NCBI RefSeq assembly: GCF_034702125.1
Contig: NC_085865.1
Location: 45,112,445-45,176,444 of the forward strand
Source of the DNA: Engraulis encrasicolus
Taxonomy: Eukaryota > Chordata > Actinopteri > Clupeiformes > Engraulidae
DNA length: 64,000 nucleotides
Direction: 5' to 3'
Shown here: one piece after another, positions 46,615 through 57,779 of the stretch
How positions within the stretch are numbered: position 1 is the first letter of the stretch
How the letters are laid out: every line of letters begins with the position of its first letter
The notes under the pieces: model-generated
The model's database searches: none
The model's input: only the letters and a program-made list of their open reading frames with translations
Told to the model about the DNA's origin: nothing
Made by a program: the position numbers and the translations under genes

Positions 46615-47204
46615 ACAGACAAAAGCCTTCAAGCAAGTTGGCATACTCAGTACTCCTGTCTGGCGACTAATTAGCGACATTGCTTTGCTTTCCCTCTGGC
46701 CTGCCCTCAACCACACCATACTTTGGCCAACAGGACCAACCAGTCAGCCTGGGAAATTAGCGGTGTAAGCGTTAGCATTTCAATACTGCTGTCAGCTTAG
46801 GGGAGATGGATGATGGGGGTGTTGGGGTGTATTGTTTGGTTGGTGGTCTGTTTATCTTACGTTGTAACACTGCGAGGGCCCATAAAATGCCAAACCTGTA
46901 ATGCCAGTAAGGCTTAGCTGATTTGGTTGTAAGGAAAAGGAAGCCAAACACCAGCCAAACGCTGTCTAAACTTTTCTTTCTCTCACAAAGTAACAGCATC
47001 GATGGGGGAATGCATTTTACATCAGATATGGGACAGATGTGCTAAAATTAGACATTCAAAGTCCCCAGAAAGCAGTTAATATTAATACAGCTCTGTTCGA
47101 GCTGCAAGCGACAGACCCATGCACTGTAGGAGTAGGCCTACTCTTGCCCAAGAGCTAAGAGGACGCTAGTAGCACTAGCTAACGGTAGGTAGGACACCTC
47201 CACT

Positions 47205-47394
47205 CAGTGGTGTAGTCTACTTCATTGTGGTGGGTATACTGCATATTTGAGCATTTTTTGAAGTGGGTATACTGTATATATTTGTGCTATTCAAAACAAT
47301 GGATCAATCAATTTTAAGTGGGTATACTGAAATCCCTGAAATTTAGAAGTGGGTATACTCTGTATACCCGCGGTCTACGTAGACTACACCACTG
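47205..47394. mobile_element. hAT-type MITE (CAGTGGTGTAGTCTAC family)
   Basis: The termini CAGTGGTGTAGTCTAC and GTAGACTACACCACTG are perfect 16-bp inverted repeats. They are flanked by a perfect 8-bp duplication CCTCCACT (47197-47204 and 47395-47402). The interior contains the motif GTGGGTATACT four times. Confidence 0.9.
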
Positions 47395-48239
47395 CCTCCA
47401 CTGTCACCCACTAAACAATCGCAGGAAGCCTCCTCTTGCTAAGCGCTAAGCAGCCCTGCGGTGTCAACACCCCTGCGGCATCCCTGGTGGCTCTGGGGAA
47501 GCCATCTGGACACTTCTGCCTCCACATTCTCCTTCCTCCCGCTGCATGTCCCCCATGTCCGCCACCACAGATAGCTCTAGCCAAAAATGCAGCCAGGAAG
47601 CTAAGCAATTGATTGGCATCCCCTGTCCACTAAATGGCCATAGAGAGACGATGACAACCCTTTAAACGACAACAGCGCCACTGTGGTTTTCAAATGAAAG
47701 TGGAGCGGTTTTGATGTGGCCCTCAACGAAATTGTCTAGACTCTGGAGTCATCCCCTTCCCCAATTCTCCTTGAAAGTCCCTTTACAGCACAAGGCCCAC
47801 AAAGAGCATCTGCCTGCACTTTTCCAGCCTCTGGAGAGAAAAATGTCTGCTGCTCCATTAGCAAGGATATACAGTAAGCATCGCTAAGTGGGTGTTCACT
47901 TTCTTTATTTCCCCACAGGGGCAATGAATAGTCTTCACCAGGGTTGGGAATGCAGTTCAGAAACGACAAACAAACCATCCCAAAAACAAATGCAGGGTAG
48001 CCTACATCCCCACTGATACCGCTGCCTCTTCCTCCATTGCAGAGGCCTTGACACACACACATGGGCAGGATTGATCTTTCCTCGTCAGGGCGCCTTACCC
48101 CACATCAAGGCTCTCGCTCTTTCTCTCCCTCTCGTATCCTCCAGGGAGCCCTTAGCCGCACAGCCAGCGCCCATCTGCTTAGAAAACAATGCAGCGCGAC
48201 AAGCAGCAGCAATAACACGCAACAAAACGCCCGCAACAA

Positions 48240-48500
48240 TAACAAAGAGCCAATATAAATGATTGTGTTTTAATCAAGTCGACCTAAATGGGGTTTCCGC
48301 CGTCATTAGCATATCAATAAACGGAGGGGGTGGGGGGGGTAGACGGGGGACTGTAAGATGCAAATGAGATGATGCTGATTTGGGATATAAAAGGTTTGTT
48401 TCCTTGTTCTTGCAATTAATCTACCTCCATGAATGTCAAAACAGTTATACACAGTGCTGTGCACACATGGACTTGAACAAATGTCCTCTCTGCACTCTAA
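48240..48500. promoter_or_regulatory. Candidate conserved intronic element (octamer-like motif)
   Basis: Repeat-free, AT/homeobox-motif-rich block in the gfod1 intron with TCATTAGCATATCAATAA, an exact ATGCAAAT octamer (48358-48365) and TTGCAATTAATC. Only motif content supports a regulatory role. Confidence 0.2.
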
Positions 48501-49462
48501 GGTCACAAGCAATGATAATGAAATTGTTGTATTGCGGAATTCATCTTTGAAGATTTATTTAGTTCTACACCACATGGAAAAGCCATTGGAAGGTGCTGCT
48601 TTATAGACAGATGGGGAAGAGGTCCTGCATAGACCAAGGGAGGATCTTTTATCATATAATCCTTTATCATTCACTCCAAGATTTCATCAGATTTCTGGTT
48701 GTTAAGTACTTGACCATGAAAAGTGAACAACACACACATGCGCGCACACACACAAGTTCACATACAACTATTGAACATCACATCTTTCTTTGTGCTTTCA
48801 AGCTTACAAACCCTCCACCCTATGGATTTCCTGTCATTCAATCTACTGTCTTGAGGACTTTTAAATGCATGCTGAGCATAAGCAAAAAGGGAATCACCTC
48901 CATAACTACAGTATAGTCAGGTTTCTGAATCAGAAATTTAAGCCATTTTGATTAAAGCCATTTGGGAGATGCTACCAAAAAAAAGATATCGAGTCAGCAT
49001 GAGCTGTAAACCTTACTGATGATGATGCTGATGATGACTCCCCTTACACACCCAATCTATTAGGGCTATCTTGGATCTTTACGTGTAGGAACAACACTAA
49101 AACCATTCAAGTGCTTACATTCAAGGATTTAGTGAAAAAAAGAGCTTTAAACCTTGCTTGGGCTTCACTGCTCATACAAAACATTAATGAAAACAAACAA
49201 AAAACAGACCTTTTTTCATGAATTCAATCCTTCCTTTTGTAGTCTTTCTCAGAACAAAAGAAAAAACTAATAATTTTGTCAAGAAACATGGTGACTGTTG
49301 TGGACTACCCTGCTACTGTGTGGGTGGGTTTGCTGGCTTTCCCACCATCTTTCCCAGTCCTCCATGCCAATTTGAGCCCACAAGACCATGATTGGTGCCA
49401 CCACCAGATGCTGTCTGAACTCTTTATGGCCCAAACACACATAGGTACACAGACAGACGCAT

Positions 49463-49497
<35 letters not shown>

Positions 49498-49520
49498 TGC
49501 ACGCACACACACACACACAC
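49463..49520. repeat. (GCAC)n and (CA)n microsatellite
   Basis: About nine GCAC units followed by a short (CA)n. Confidence 0.92.
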
Positions 49521-50984
49521 GGTTCCACTCATTGCAGCCAACCGCACCTGGTTCAGACAGGTTCACTAATTAGCCAATGCAGACAGCTGTCCACAGCAGA
49601 AACTAACGGAAAAAAACCCCACCAGTAATCCAACGGGGACACTGTGGATGAAAAGAAATAAAAACAGGGAGACTATACAGACTACAACGCCATTACACAC
49701 TGTGCAATCGAAGCATAGAGTTGAAAAGCGTTCCAACAACTTCTAAATACAAAACAAACCACCAAAAAAATCCCCCCATCCTTTTCACCTATCCATCATC
49801 CAATCATGCTCCTTATTTGCTTGCCATAGCATACCTCTCCCTGTGCAATCACACACTACAACTACAACATCAATCACTAAACTCTCTCTATAAACCTCTC
49901 ACACACCTCGCAATGCAACCAAATCATAGAGGCCAGAAGAATGTAACTGACTTCTGAACACCTTTGTCACCCCTATGGAATCATGTTGTGTCCTTCTTGG
50001 CTTGCCGTAGCATGCCCCCCCCACCCCCAAACAATCATCATCATCACAGTCATCATCAGAAACTCCACACAATTTCACAACTGAATGTGAGCATAGCAGC
50101 AGCAGACCCACGTGGCCCTTGGAATGCCCCTACACCTCTCTCTGACAACACAGCCAATTAGTCACTCTCGGAGAGGGCGTCGCCTCCATTGTTCATCAGG
50201 GCGGTGCAAGCAGTCCAATGAGCACGCTTACAGCATGCGTTAACACTTCATCACACAATGGAGTCCAGACACAACACATCAGATAAGCTTTAGCATAACC
50301 TTCGTATGAGGAAACATTAGTCAAATCCATCTAATGAAAAAAAAGGTTTCATATTAAAACATTTTAAGTGTTAAGATAGTAATCATCTTATAACCCAGTG
50401 GATCATATATAGATGTTTTTTTTTGTTTATAAAAACTGTTTGTGAGGAGGGGCAAGACACTGGCAGCCAACCGCGTGAGCTACTTTTTGGACCGACAGCC
50501 GTTTCCAACAATCAGAGGTTGAGTCGTGCGCAGCCAGGGTCGTGCAGCCAGGAGAAGAAGAAAAAAAAAAGAGAACCCATGTATAATTAAGGTGGCTGGC
50601 TAAAACATAAACACATACGATTTCACATATGTGTGTTTATGTTAGGGGAGAGAGAGTGGCAGGGGAGGAGGAGGGGGAGGGGCAGAGAGAGCTGGCTGGC
50701 TGACTTGATGGAGGCAGACATCTCTACTGTGTCACCATGGTTACAACAGGCAGCGTAACTACTACCAGCGGCAGCCTGACGACCAACGGCGTAGGGGAGT
50801 GCGGTCCTCTCGCCTCTCCTCCACTGTCCCTCTCTCTCTCCTCCGTCCTGGTTGGCTAGCCAGCCACTAGGATGTTTGACCTCGTGTGAACCTAAATCGA
50901 GCAGTAGTGAAGGAGGTGGGTGGGCGGGTTTGGGAGGTGGGAAGAAGGGGGGGGGATGGGTGCCTGCTAGGCTCAATATTATAA

Positions 50985-51045
50985 ATAGAGAGAGAGAGAG
51001 AGAGAGAGAGCGAGAGCGAGTGAGAGAGAGAGAGAGAGAGTGAAA
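50985..51045. repeat. (GA)n microsatellite
   Basis: Imperfect (GA)n with GAGC interruptions. Confidence 0.9.
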
Positions 51046-51310
51046 GAAAAGGCAGTGACTGCGAGTGAGAAAGGACAATAAGCCAAAAGAGATTGACAAG
51101 CGTATGGAGCAAGAGAGGGGGGATATGGAAGCAACTCGGTAGACGCACAGATGGAACGACAAAAGAAAAATCTGACCGAATGGGTGAAAATGATGAACGA
51201 GTGTGGAGGCCCATTGTGGCATTTTTGTATGAGTAACGCACACAGTAAGAGCTGTGCATATGCATGGAGTGGATAAGAATGTGTGTGTGCGCTGGTGAGA
51301 GTGCACTGAA

Positions 51311-51313
<3 letters not shown>

Positions 51314-51374
<61 letters not shown>

Positions 51375-51383
51375 GTGTGCGTG

Positions 51384-51445
<62 letters not shown>

Positions 51446-51449
51446 TGTG
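51314..51449. repeat. (GT)n microsatellite hosting the LTR element
   Basis: (GT)n with a few GC interruptions. The array continues after the retrotransposon at 57577, showing that the element inserted into it. Confidence 0.95.
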
Positions 51450-51962
51450 TGTTACGGTAGGGCTATGTAGTGCACTTTAGGTATACAGTACTTTGCCACC
51501 GACACACCTCATCCAACCCGGGGAATGGGGGAGTGTGGGGTGTTTCGGGGCCCGCCCCTATAAAGAACAGGTGATTCAGAAGACATGGCGGATTATCATA
51601 CTGGAACGCCGCGGGGTGTGAGCGTGGCCTGTACCCCCTACCCTGCGGGCGACTAACCGGAGAGATAATTTATCTTCGGTGCACCTGGACGCGGGCTAAA
51701 GACAAAAGGAAATCTAGGGGATCCTCCGAAGAACCCCAAATGAACTGCCACGACAATCGCTTGGGCTATCCGGCTATGACGAGCCAAGGCGAGAGCTAGC
51801 CACTTCGCCCGGGGTAAGCTAACCCTTCCTCCAATCTCTTCGGGTTACACTACACACATTCAACAGTAGCATCGTACTCTGATACTAACACGTTACTTGC
51901 ATTACACGTAGATTAAGACCGGGTATGCAGGTAGGGTGATAACAGAGTAGATGCACTTAACA
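51450..51962 (+). repeat. 5' LTR
   Basis: Begins TGTTACGGTAGGGC and ends GTAGATGCACTTAACA (TG...CA). Same length as, and apparently identical to, the 3' LTR. Confidence 0.95.
51548..51566 (+). promoter_or_regulatory. LTR promoter: GC box and TATA box
   Basis: GGGGCCCGCCCCTATAAAGA places a GC-box-like CCCGCCCC directly against CTATAAA about 105 bp into the LTR, a plausible pol II core promoter for the element transcript. The same motif lies in the 3' LTR near 57162-57180. Confidence 0.55.
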
Positions 51963-51964
51963 AG

Positions 51965-51984
51965 TGGGGGCTTCGTCTCGGATT
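51965..51984 (+). promoter_or_regulatory. Primer-binding site, tRNA-Pro-like
   Basis: Two bases after the 5' LTR, TGGGGGCTTCGTCTCGGAT closely resembles the tRNA-Pro-complementary site used by several retroelements (TGGGGGCTCGTCC...), with one extra T and one mismatch. It would prime minus-strand DNA synthesis. The tRNA assignment is by resemblance. Confidence 0.65.
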
Positions 51985-52403
51985 GAGCTTTCAGGGCTAG
52001 TAGTTTGTGGAGGTAGAGTTGGTTAGCTATACGCGTGTGGTTAGCAGTCGATATTTGATGGTTTGTTTGGGAAGTTGTTTGTCCGCGCAGTTACGAAGCA
52101 GGGGTAGAACCTGTCGTTGTTGCGTGTTGGTTTGTGCAGCGTTAATGTATTGGGGTGGCTTTCAACACAGGCATGTAACGTTGGGATTGCTAATCTGTTT
52201 CAGTAAAGTGTTGCGGTTTGAATCGTAGGAGCTTTTGAATGAAGTAGGCCTGTGTCTGGATTGGTGCATTGTTATGGTTTGGACTGGAGCAGTGGATAAG
52301 TGAAAGTGGTATTATCGCTCGGCGTTTTGTTTGGGCTCGTAGGCGATATATATTTTTTTCTCTTTCTCTTTGGTACTTGTGGTAGGGAAGTGAATTAGTC
52401 GCA

Positions 52404-54305
52404 ATGGCAACTTTTGACCCCGCCGTGTTTTTTTCTAAGAACCTCACACGGAATGACTGGCTGCCCTTGTCGAAGGCGCAGTTAGAGGAAATTGCACAAT
52501 TTCAAGACATTGAAATACCAGATAATTGGAGAAAGCCGGACATTGTGGATTTCTTGATTAAAACGCTGAAAATCACAGAGGTTGGAGAAGAAGCGCAGAA
52601 GTTGGAGATGGCGAGGTTGGAAATTGAAAATAAAAAAGAAGAAACTAAACTTGAACTGGCCAGGCTGGAAATAGAGCGTGAAAAAATCCGAACAAATGAG
52701 AAGGTTTTACAGCGTAGACATGAAAACAGGTTTGATTTGAGCAGCTCTCTGCGTATAATGCCCAAATTCAATCCCGACGATGTTGATGTTTTTTTCGATG
52801 CTTTTGAAAAAGTAGCCAATGAGTTAGACTGGCCAGCGGAGAAGTGGCCCGTGTTGGTGCAGAGTGCATTTGTGGGAAAGGCCCAGGAAGCTTACGCTGC
52901 TCTTGATGCGACCCAGAGTGCGGATTACGACGTCATAAAAAAGGTGGTATTGCAAGCGTACGAGATCGTACCGGAGGGCTACCGCCAGAGATTTAGATCT
53001 CTTAGGCGTAAACGGGGAGACGCCTTTCTTGAACTAGCAAGGCAGCAGGAAGCTACTTTTGAAAGATGGCTTAGAAGCTCAGAGGTGTATACGTTTTCAT
53101 CACTCAAGGAATTGGTTCTGCTTGAGCAGTTTAAAAATAGTGTTCCGCGCCCCGTTGAAATGTATCTCAATAGTCAGAATGTGACGGACTTGCGTCAGGC
53201 GGCACTGTTGGCTGATTCGTTTGAGTTGACGCAGGGGCCTAGAGATTTGGGGAACGTTGGGCCGACTGACGCGCCATCTCAGTGGGCTAGTTCATATGGC
53301 CCTAGACCATTTACCCCGATGAAAGATGTGATCTGCCATTACTGTCACAAACCAGGACATATGAAGGCTAATTGTCCCTTGAGAAAGCGACACCTCTCCT
53401 CTCACCCGGGAAAACCGATGAGCCTTGTCAAAATGGGCAGTGTGACCGAACACTTGGGTGAGCTACAGTCCGACAATCTGCGTAATATGTTTGGCTGTTT
53501 TGTGTCCACTGGTGCTCTCTGCGTGACTGCAGAGGGTAGGGAGGTCCCTGTAACCATCTTGCGTGACACCGGTGCTGCCCAGTCAGTAGTGTGCGCCGGA
53601 GTATTGGAATTGCCCCAATATACGTCGTTGGATCGCTCAGTGCTGCTTAAAGGCTTAGGTGGGGAATTTCAAGCCGTACCCTTGCACAAAATGTACCTTA
53701 AGAGTGACCTAGTTGCTGGGGAGGTTGTGTTAGGAGTAGTGCCCTCGTTGCCAGTGGATGGGGTACACGTGCTGTTGGGGAACGACCTCGCAAGTGACCG
53801 GGTGTATGCAGACCCCGTCGTGAGTAAGGCGCCTTGTGAGAGTCCTGAAATGCAGATTCTAGAGAAGGAGTATCCGGAGGTGTTCAGCTCATGCGTTATC
53901 ACTCGGGGTCAGGCCAAAGCCGAGGCCAGGGAAAGAAACCCTCCTCTGGAAAAGTCAAGTGTTGACTTGGGAGACACCATCCTAGGTCGGGTATTAGCGG
54001 GACTTGGGGACCTGAAGTGTACACGGGAGGCGTTAATTGAGGAGCAGCAGACTGATCCTTCGCTCGCTGCCTTACTGAAGACTGCTGATTCCGAGGACGA
54101 ATTGGAAGACATGGCAGAGGGATGCTATATGAAGGAGGGGGTGCTGTTAAGGAAATGGAGGCCGCTCGACGACCTGCCAGTGAACAGTGGTCTGTCTACT
54201 CTCAGATTGTGCTGCCGTTGTGTTACCGTCATGAAGTGCTACAACTGGCCCATGAAACACCTATGGCTGGACACCTGGGAATACGCAAGACGCAGGAGAG
54301 AGTGA
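52404..54305 (+). CDS. Gag-protease polyprotein of the Gmr1-like element (runs into integrase N-terminus)
   Basis: Open for 633 codons from the ATG at 52404. Residues about 65-115 form a charged coiled coil (MARLEIENKKEETKLELARL). Residues about 191-273 resemble the capsid C-terminal region from which vertebrate SCAN domains derive. A zinc knuckle CHYCHKPGHMKANC starts at residue 311. An aspartic protease active site, DTGA, lies at residue 388, followed by the flap/second hydrophobic region and VLLGNDL. From about residue 530 the sequence enters the integrase N-terminal region (TDPSLAALLKTA). A one-base shift near 54180 makes the last 40 or so residues spurious. The start codon follows a 440-nt leader. 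Confidence 0.88.
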   Translation: MATFDPAVFFSKNLTRNDWLPLSKAQLEEIAQFQDIEIPDNWRKPDIVDFLIKTLKITEVGEEAQKLEMARLEIENKKEETKLELARLEIEREKIRTNEKVLQRRHENRFDLSSSLRIMPKFNPDDVDVFFDAFEKVANELDWPAEKWPVLVQSAFVGKAQEAYAALDATQSADYDVIKKVVLQAYEIVPEGYRQRFRSLRRKRGDAFLELARQQEATFERWLRSSEVYTFSSLKELVLLEQFKNSVPRPVEMYLNSQNVTDLRQAALLADSFELTQGPRDLGNVGPTDAPSQWASSYGPRPFTPMKDVICHYCHKPGHMKANCPLRKRHLSSHPGKPMSLVKMGSVTEHLGELQSDNLRNMFGCFVSTGALCVTAEGREVPVTILRDTGAAQSVVCAGVLELPQYTSLDRSVLLKGLGGEFQAVPLHKMYLKSDLVAGEVVLGVVPSLPVDGVHVLLGNDLASDRVYADPVVSKAPCESPEMQILEKEYPEVFSSCVITRGQAKAEARERNPPLEKSSVDLGDTILGRVLAGLGDLKCTREALIEEQQTDPSLAALLKTADSEDELEDMAEGCYMKEGVLLRKWRPLDDLPVNSGLSTLRLCCRCVTVMKCYNWPMKHLWLDTWEYARRRRE

Positions 54306-55274
54306 CGAGACACTTTTATTGGCCCCAAGTGCATGCAGATGTGGTGGCATTCTGTCGTTCCTGTCATCCGTGTCAGCTCACAGGAAAGCCTAATCAGGTT
54401 ATACCTGCTGCGCCTCTGAAGCCGCTTCCTGTAGTGGAAGAACCCTTCTCGCGAGTGGTGATTGATTGTGTGGGGCCTCTTAAAAAGACAAAGAAGGGAA
54501 ATGAGTACCTACTGACAATTATGGATGCTACCACCCGGTTCCCAGAGGCCGTTGCACTGAGGAACATCAAGGCTAGGCCCGTGATTGAGGCTTTGTTGCA
54601 TTTCTTTTCTCGCTTCGGATTGCCTCGGGAGGTGCAGACAGATAGGGGGTCTAATTTTTCATCTGGGGTGTTTCAGGAAGTATTGTCTGAACTTGGTATT
54701 AGGCATGTCATGTCTTCGGCTTACCATCCCCAGTCACAAGGAGCCATTTGAGCGGTGTCATCAGACACTGAAAACCATGATCAAGACCTTCTCGGTACAG
54801 TGTGATGGTGATTGGGATGTCGCTATGCCTTTCCTGTTGTTCGCACTTCGAGATGCGGTGAACGAGTCTACCGGGTTTAGCCCCTTTGAACTGGTGTACG
54901 GGCACGAAGTTAGGAGTCCTTTAAAAATGCTGAAGGACGGCTTCATGAAGGAGAAAGAGGACGGGAACTTGTTGCAGTATGTGGCCGTGTTTAAGGATCG
55001 CTTACAAGCGGCTTGTGAGGTGGCTTGTGCAAACATGCAGAAGTCGAAAGAGGTCATGAAAAAATGCTATGATCGTAAAGCCGTGGAGAGATCGTTTGCA
55101 GTGGGAGAACAGGTCCTGGTGCTGTTACCTATGCGGGGCGAAGGACTGGGCACTCGATTCTGTGGTCCGTATGCGGTGGTCAAAAAGGTCAACGATCGAA
55201 ATTACATCGTAAAGACTCCCGATCGCCGCAAGTCTACTCAATTGTGTCACGTTAATCTTCTTAAAAAACCATAA
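54122..55274 (+). pseudogene. Integrase of the Gmr1-like element, frameshifted
   Basis: Two overlapping open pieces. The first (to 54751) contains the zinc-binding HHCC region (AHETPMAGHLG and CRSCHPC) and the DDE core's two Asp motifs (VIDCVGPL and VQTDRGSNFS), then SAYHPQSQGA. A one-base shift at about 54745 falls just before the catalytic Glu (ERCHQTLK in the next frame, DD35E spacing). The second piece has a GPY/F-type C-terminal motif (RFCGPYAVV) and ends HVNLLKKP. Compared with normal gypsy elements it precedes, not follows, the RT. Confidence 0.85.
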
Positions 55275-55293
55275 TCGCTCTGCTCCTGAAGGG

Positions 55294-56821
55294 GTGTGCA
55301 ATGTGATTGCCCTAGAGACTCCTGAGACATCACAGGGAGGGGAGCCTTCTCCAGAGGTGGAGTATCGAGGACCTGTTGGAGCTCGGTTGCAGAATTCGGC
55401 CGCCCTAGCTGATTTGCCGGGTATTGTAGCACATTTACAGCCCTCCCAGCAGGAAGATATGATGGGCTTGATTAGGTCACATGCATCTTTGTTTAGGGAT
55501 CGTCCCGGGCTTACCTCTTTGGTTGTTCATGATGTGGTGACAGGGGTGGCGCCTGCCATTAAACAACACCCATACCGGCTGCATCATCGACTAAGCGGGC
55601 TCTTGTGAGAGAAGAGATACAGTATATGTTGGAAATTGGGGTGGTGGAACCTTCCCACAGTGATGTGGAGCTCACCCCATAGTGTTAATCCCAAACCAGA
55701 TGGTTCCGCCACGGTTTTGCCATAGATTACCGTAAAGTAAATGCAGTTACCAAAACGGATGCGTTTCCAATACCACGCCTGGAGGACTGCATTGACCAGA
55801 TAGGAAGAGCCAGTTTTGTGTCAAAATTCGATCTCCTAAAAGGATATTGGCAGGGTGCCTCTGTCAAGTCATGCCCAAGAAGTGTCTGCATTTGTAACCG
55901 CTGAGGGGCTGTATCAGTGTCGTACCCTTCCATTTGGCATGAAGAATGCTCCAGCCTGTTTCCAACGGCTGATGAATCAAATAACCGTGGGGCTAGCCAA
56001 CGTGGTCACTTATATTGATGATGTGGTGGTCTTCTCGGACTCGTGGAAAGGATCATTATTCATCATATTGAGCAACTGTTGGGTAGGTTGGAGACTGCGG
56101 GGTTGGTGGTTCAACTTGCCTAAGTGTGAGCTGGGTAAGGGTCAGGTGACATATCTGGGGCACCAAGTGGGGACAGGGAGCTGTGTCGCCAAGAGCAGCA
56201 AAAATTCAAGCCATTCTGGATTGCCGGCTCCGCGCACAAGGAGGCAGATGATGCGAGAGTACTGGGAATGTGTGGCTTTTACCGAAAATTTGTGCGAATT
56301 TTGCCTCCATTTCAGAACCTTTGACAGCCCCTGCTGCGAAAAGGGGTGAAATTCCTGTGGGCCCCGGAATGCCAGGCCGCCTTAGAAAAAACTGAAGGCC
56401 AGTGCTGTCGTGTGAACCAGTGTTGGTGGCTCCAAATTTCGAGATTCCATTTAAATTGGCTGTGGATGCGTGTGATGTGGGAATCGGGGCAGTGCTGTTA
56501 CAAGGGGATGATGTGGGAGTAGAAAGACCAGTGGCTTACTTCTCAAAAAAATTGAATCAGCATCAGAGGGCGTACTCTACAATAGAAAAGGAAGCCCTGG
56601 GGCTGGTGCTGGCAGTCCAGCATTTTGAAGTGTATCTGGCGAGTGGGGTGGGTGAGACTGTGGTGTACACGGATCACAATCCCCTTACGTTTCTGGCAAA
56701 GTTTAGGGATTCCAATGCTCGGGTGTTCAGGTGGACTCTAGCCCTGCAACCCTTCAGTATTGTGATTAAGCATTTGCCAGGCAAAGAGAATGTTATTGCT
56801 GATACCCTGTCGCGCATCTGA
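55294..56821 (+). pseudogene. Reverse transcriptase-RNase H of the Gmr1-like element, multiply frameshifted
   Basis: Fragments in different frames carry the RT landmarks in the right order: a segment before the fingers (55294-55608), KFDLLKGYW, LPFGMKNAPACFQRLMNQ and the catalytic YIDDVVVF (56011-56034). After further shifts comes RNase H, open at 56402-56821, with AVDACDVGIGAVLLQ, STIEKEALGLVLAVQHFEVY and YTDHNPL and ending ADTLSRI before a stop. I count about ten one- or two-base shifts between 55270 and 56400, many beside C, G or A runs. Almost no substitution-type stops are needed to explain the breaks. Confidence 0.85.
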
Positions 56822-57044
56822 CTTTGTTGAGGGTTTTCAATGTATCTGGTCTGAGACATGATTTGAGGGGTAGCTATGTGGGGTGTGAGACGCCAGTTAA
56901 GCTACCCGTAATGCGGGGTTCTAGAGCCAGTGGAAGATGAGAGGGAAAATAGTAATAATAGTAACTTTTAGAAAAAAAACAGGAAAAAATGATTAAAAAA
57001 AAAAAAAAAAAAAAAAAAAGAGTTGATTTTTCTTTTGTTTTTTT

Positions 57045-57063
57045 CTTTTGAGGGGGGGAGAGA
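57045..57063 (+). promoter_or_regulatory. Polypurine tract
   Basis: TTTTGAGGGGGGGAGAGA ends directly at the TG of the 3' LTR, the expected place for the plus-strand primer. An (A)n run of about 25 lies upstream at 56994-57019. Confidence 0.85.
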
Positions 57064-57576
57064 TGTTACGGTAGGGCTATGTAGTGCACTTTAGGTATAC
57101 AGTACTTTGCCACCGACACACCTCATCCAACCCGGGGAATGGGGGAGTGTGGGGTGTTTCGGGGCCCGCCCCTATAAAGAACAGGTGATTCAGAAGACAT
57201 GGCGGATTATCATACTGGAACGCCGCGGGGTGTGAGCGTGGCCTGTACCCCCTACCCTGCGGGCGACTAACCGGAGAGATAATTTATCTTCGGTGCACCT
57301 GGACGCGGGCTAAAGACAAAAGGAAATCTAGGGGATCCTCCGAAGAACCCCAAATGAACTGCCACGACAATCGCTTGGGCTATCCGGCTATGACGAGCCA
57401 AGGCGAGAGCTAGCCACTTCGCCCGGGGTAAGCTAACCCTTCCTCCAATCTCTTCGGGTTACACTACACACATTCAACAGTAGCATCGTACTCTGATACT
57501 AACACGTTACTTGCATTACACGTAGATTAAGACCGGGTATGCAGGTAGGGTGATAACAGAGTAGATGCACTTAACA
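57064..57576 (+). repeat. 3' LTR
   Basis: 513 bp, matching 51450-51962 base for base by eye. Confidence 0.95.

Positions 57577-57779
<203 letters not shown>

Larger units (their letters stand above)
51450..57576 (+). mobile_element. Gmr1-like Ty3/gypsy LTR retrotransposon
   Basis: A 6.1-kb element with 513-bp LTRs (51450-51962, 57064-57576) that I read as identical. It is flanked by GTGTG on both sides (51445-51449 and 57577-57581), though the GT-repeat context weakens that as proof of a duplication. The parts in order are LTR, primer-binding site, Gag with zinc knuckle, aspartic protease, integrase, reverse transcriptase, RNase H, polypurine tract, LTR. Integrase upstream of RT is the hallmark of Gmr1-like elements, a deuterostome Ty3/gypsy group with copia-like order. 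It lies in the gfod1 intron, antisense to gfod1. Pol is broken by small indels, so this copy as written could not make a full polyprotein. Confidence 0.92.

Noticed and set aside
49721..50060. Two similar TTGCTTGCCATAGCATACC blocks as a duplicated gene fragment
   Set aside because: Similarity is short and diverged; insufficient to call a repeat or gene.
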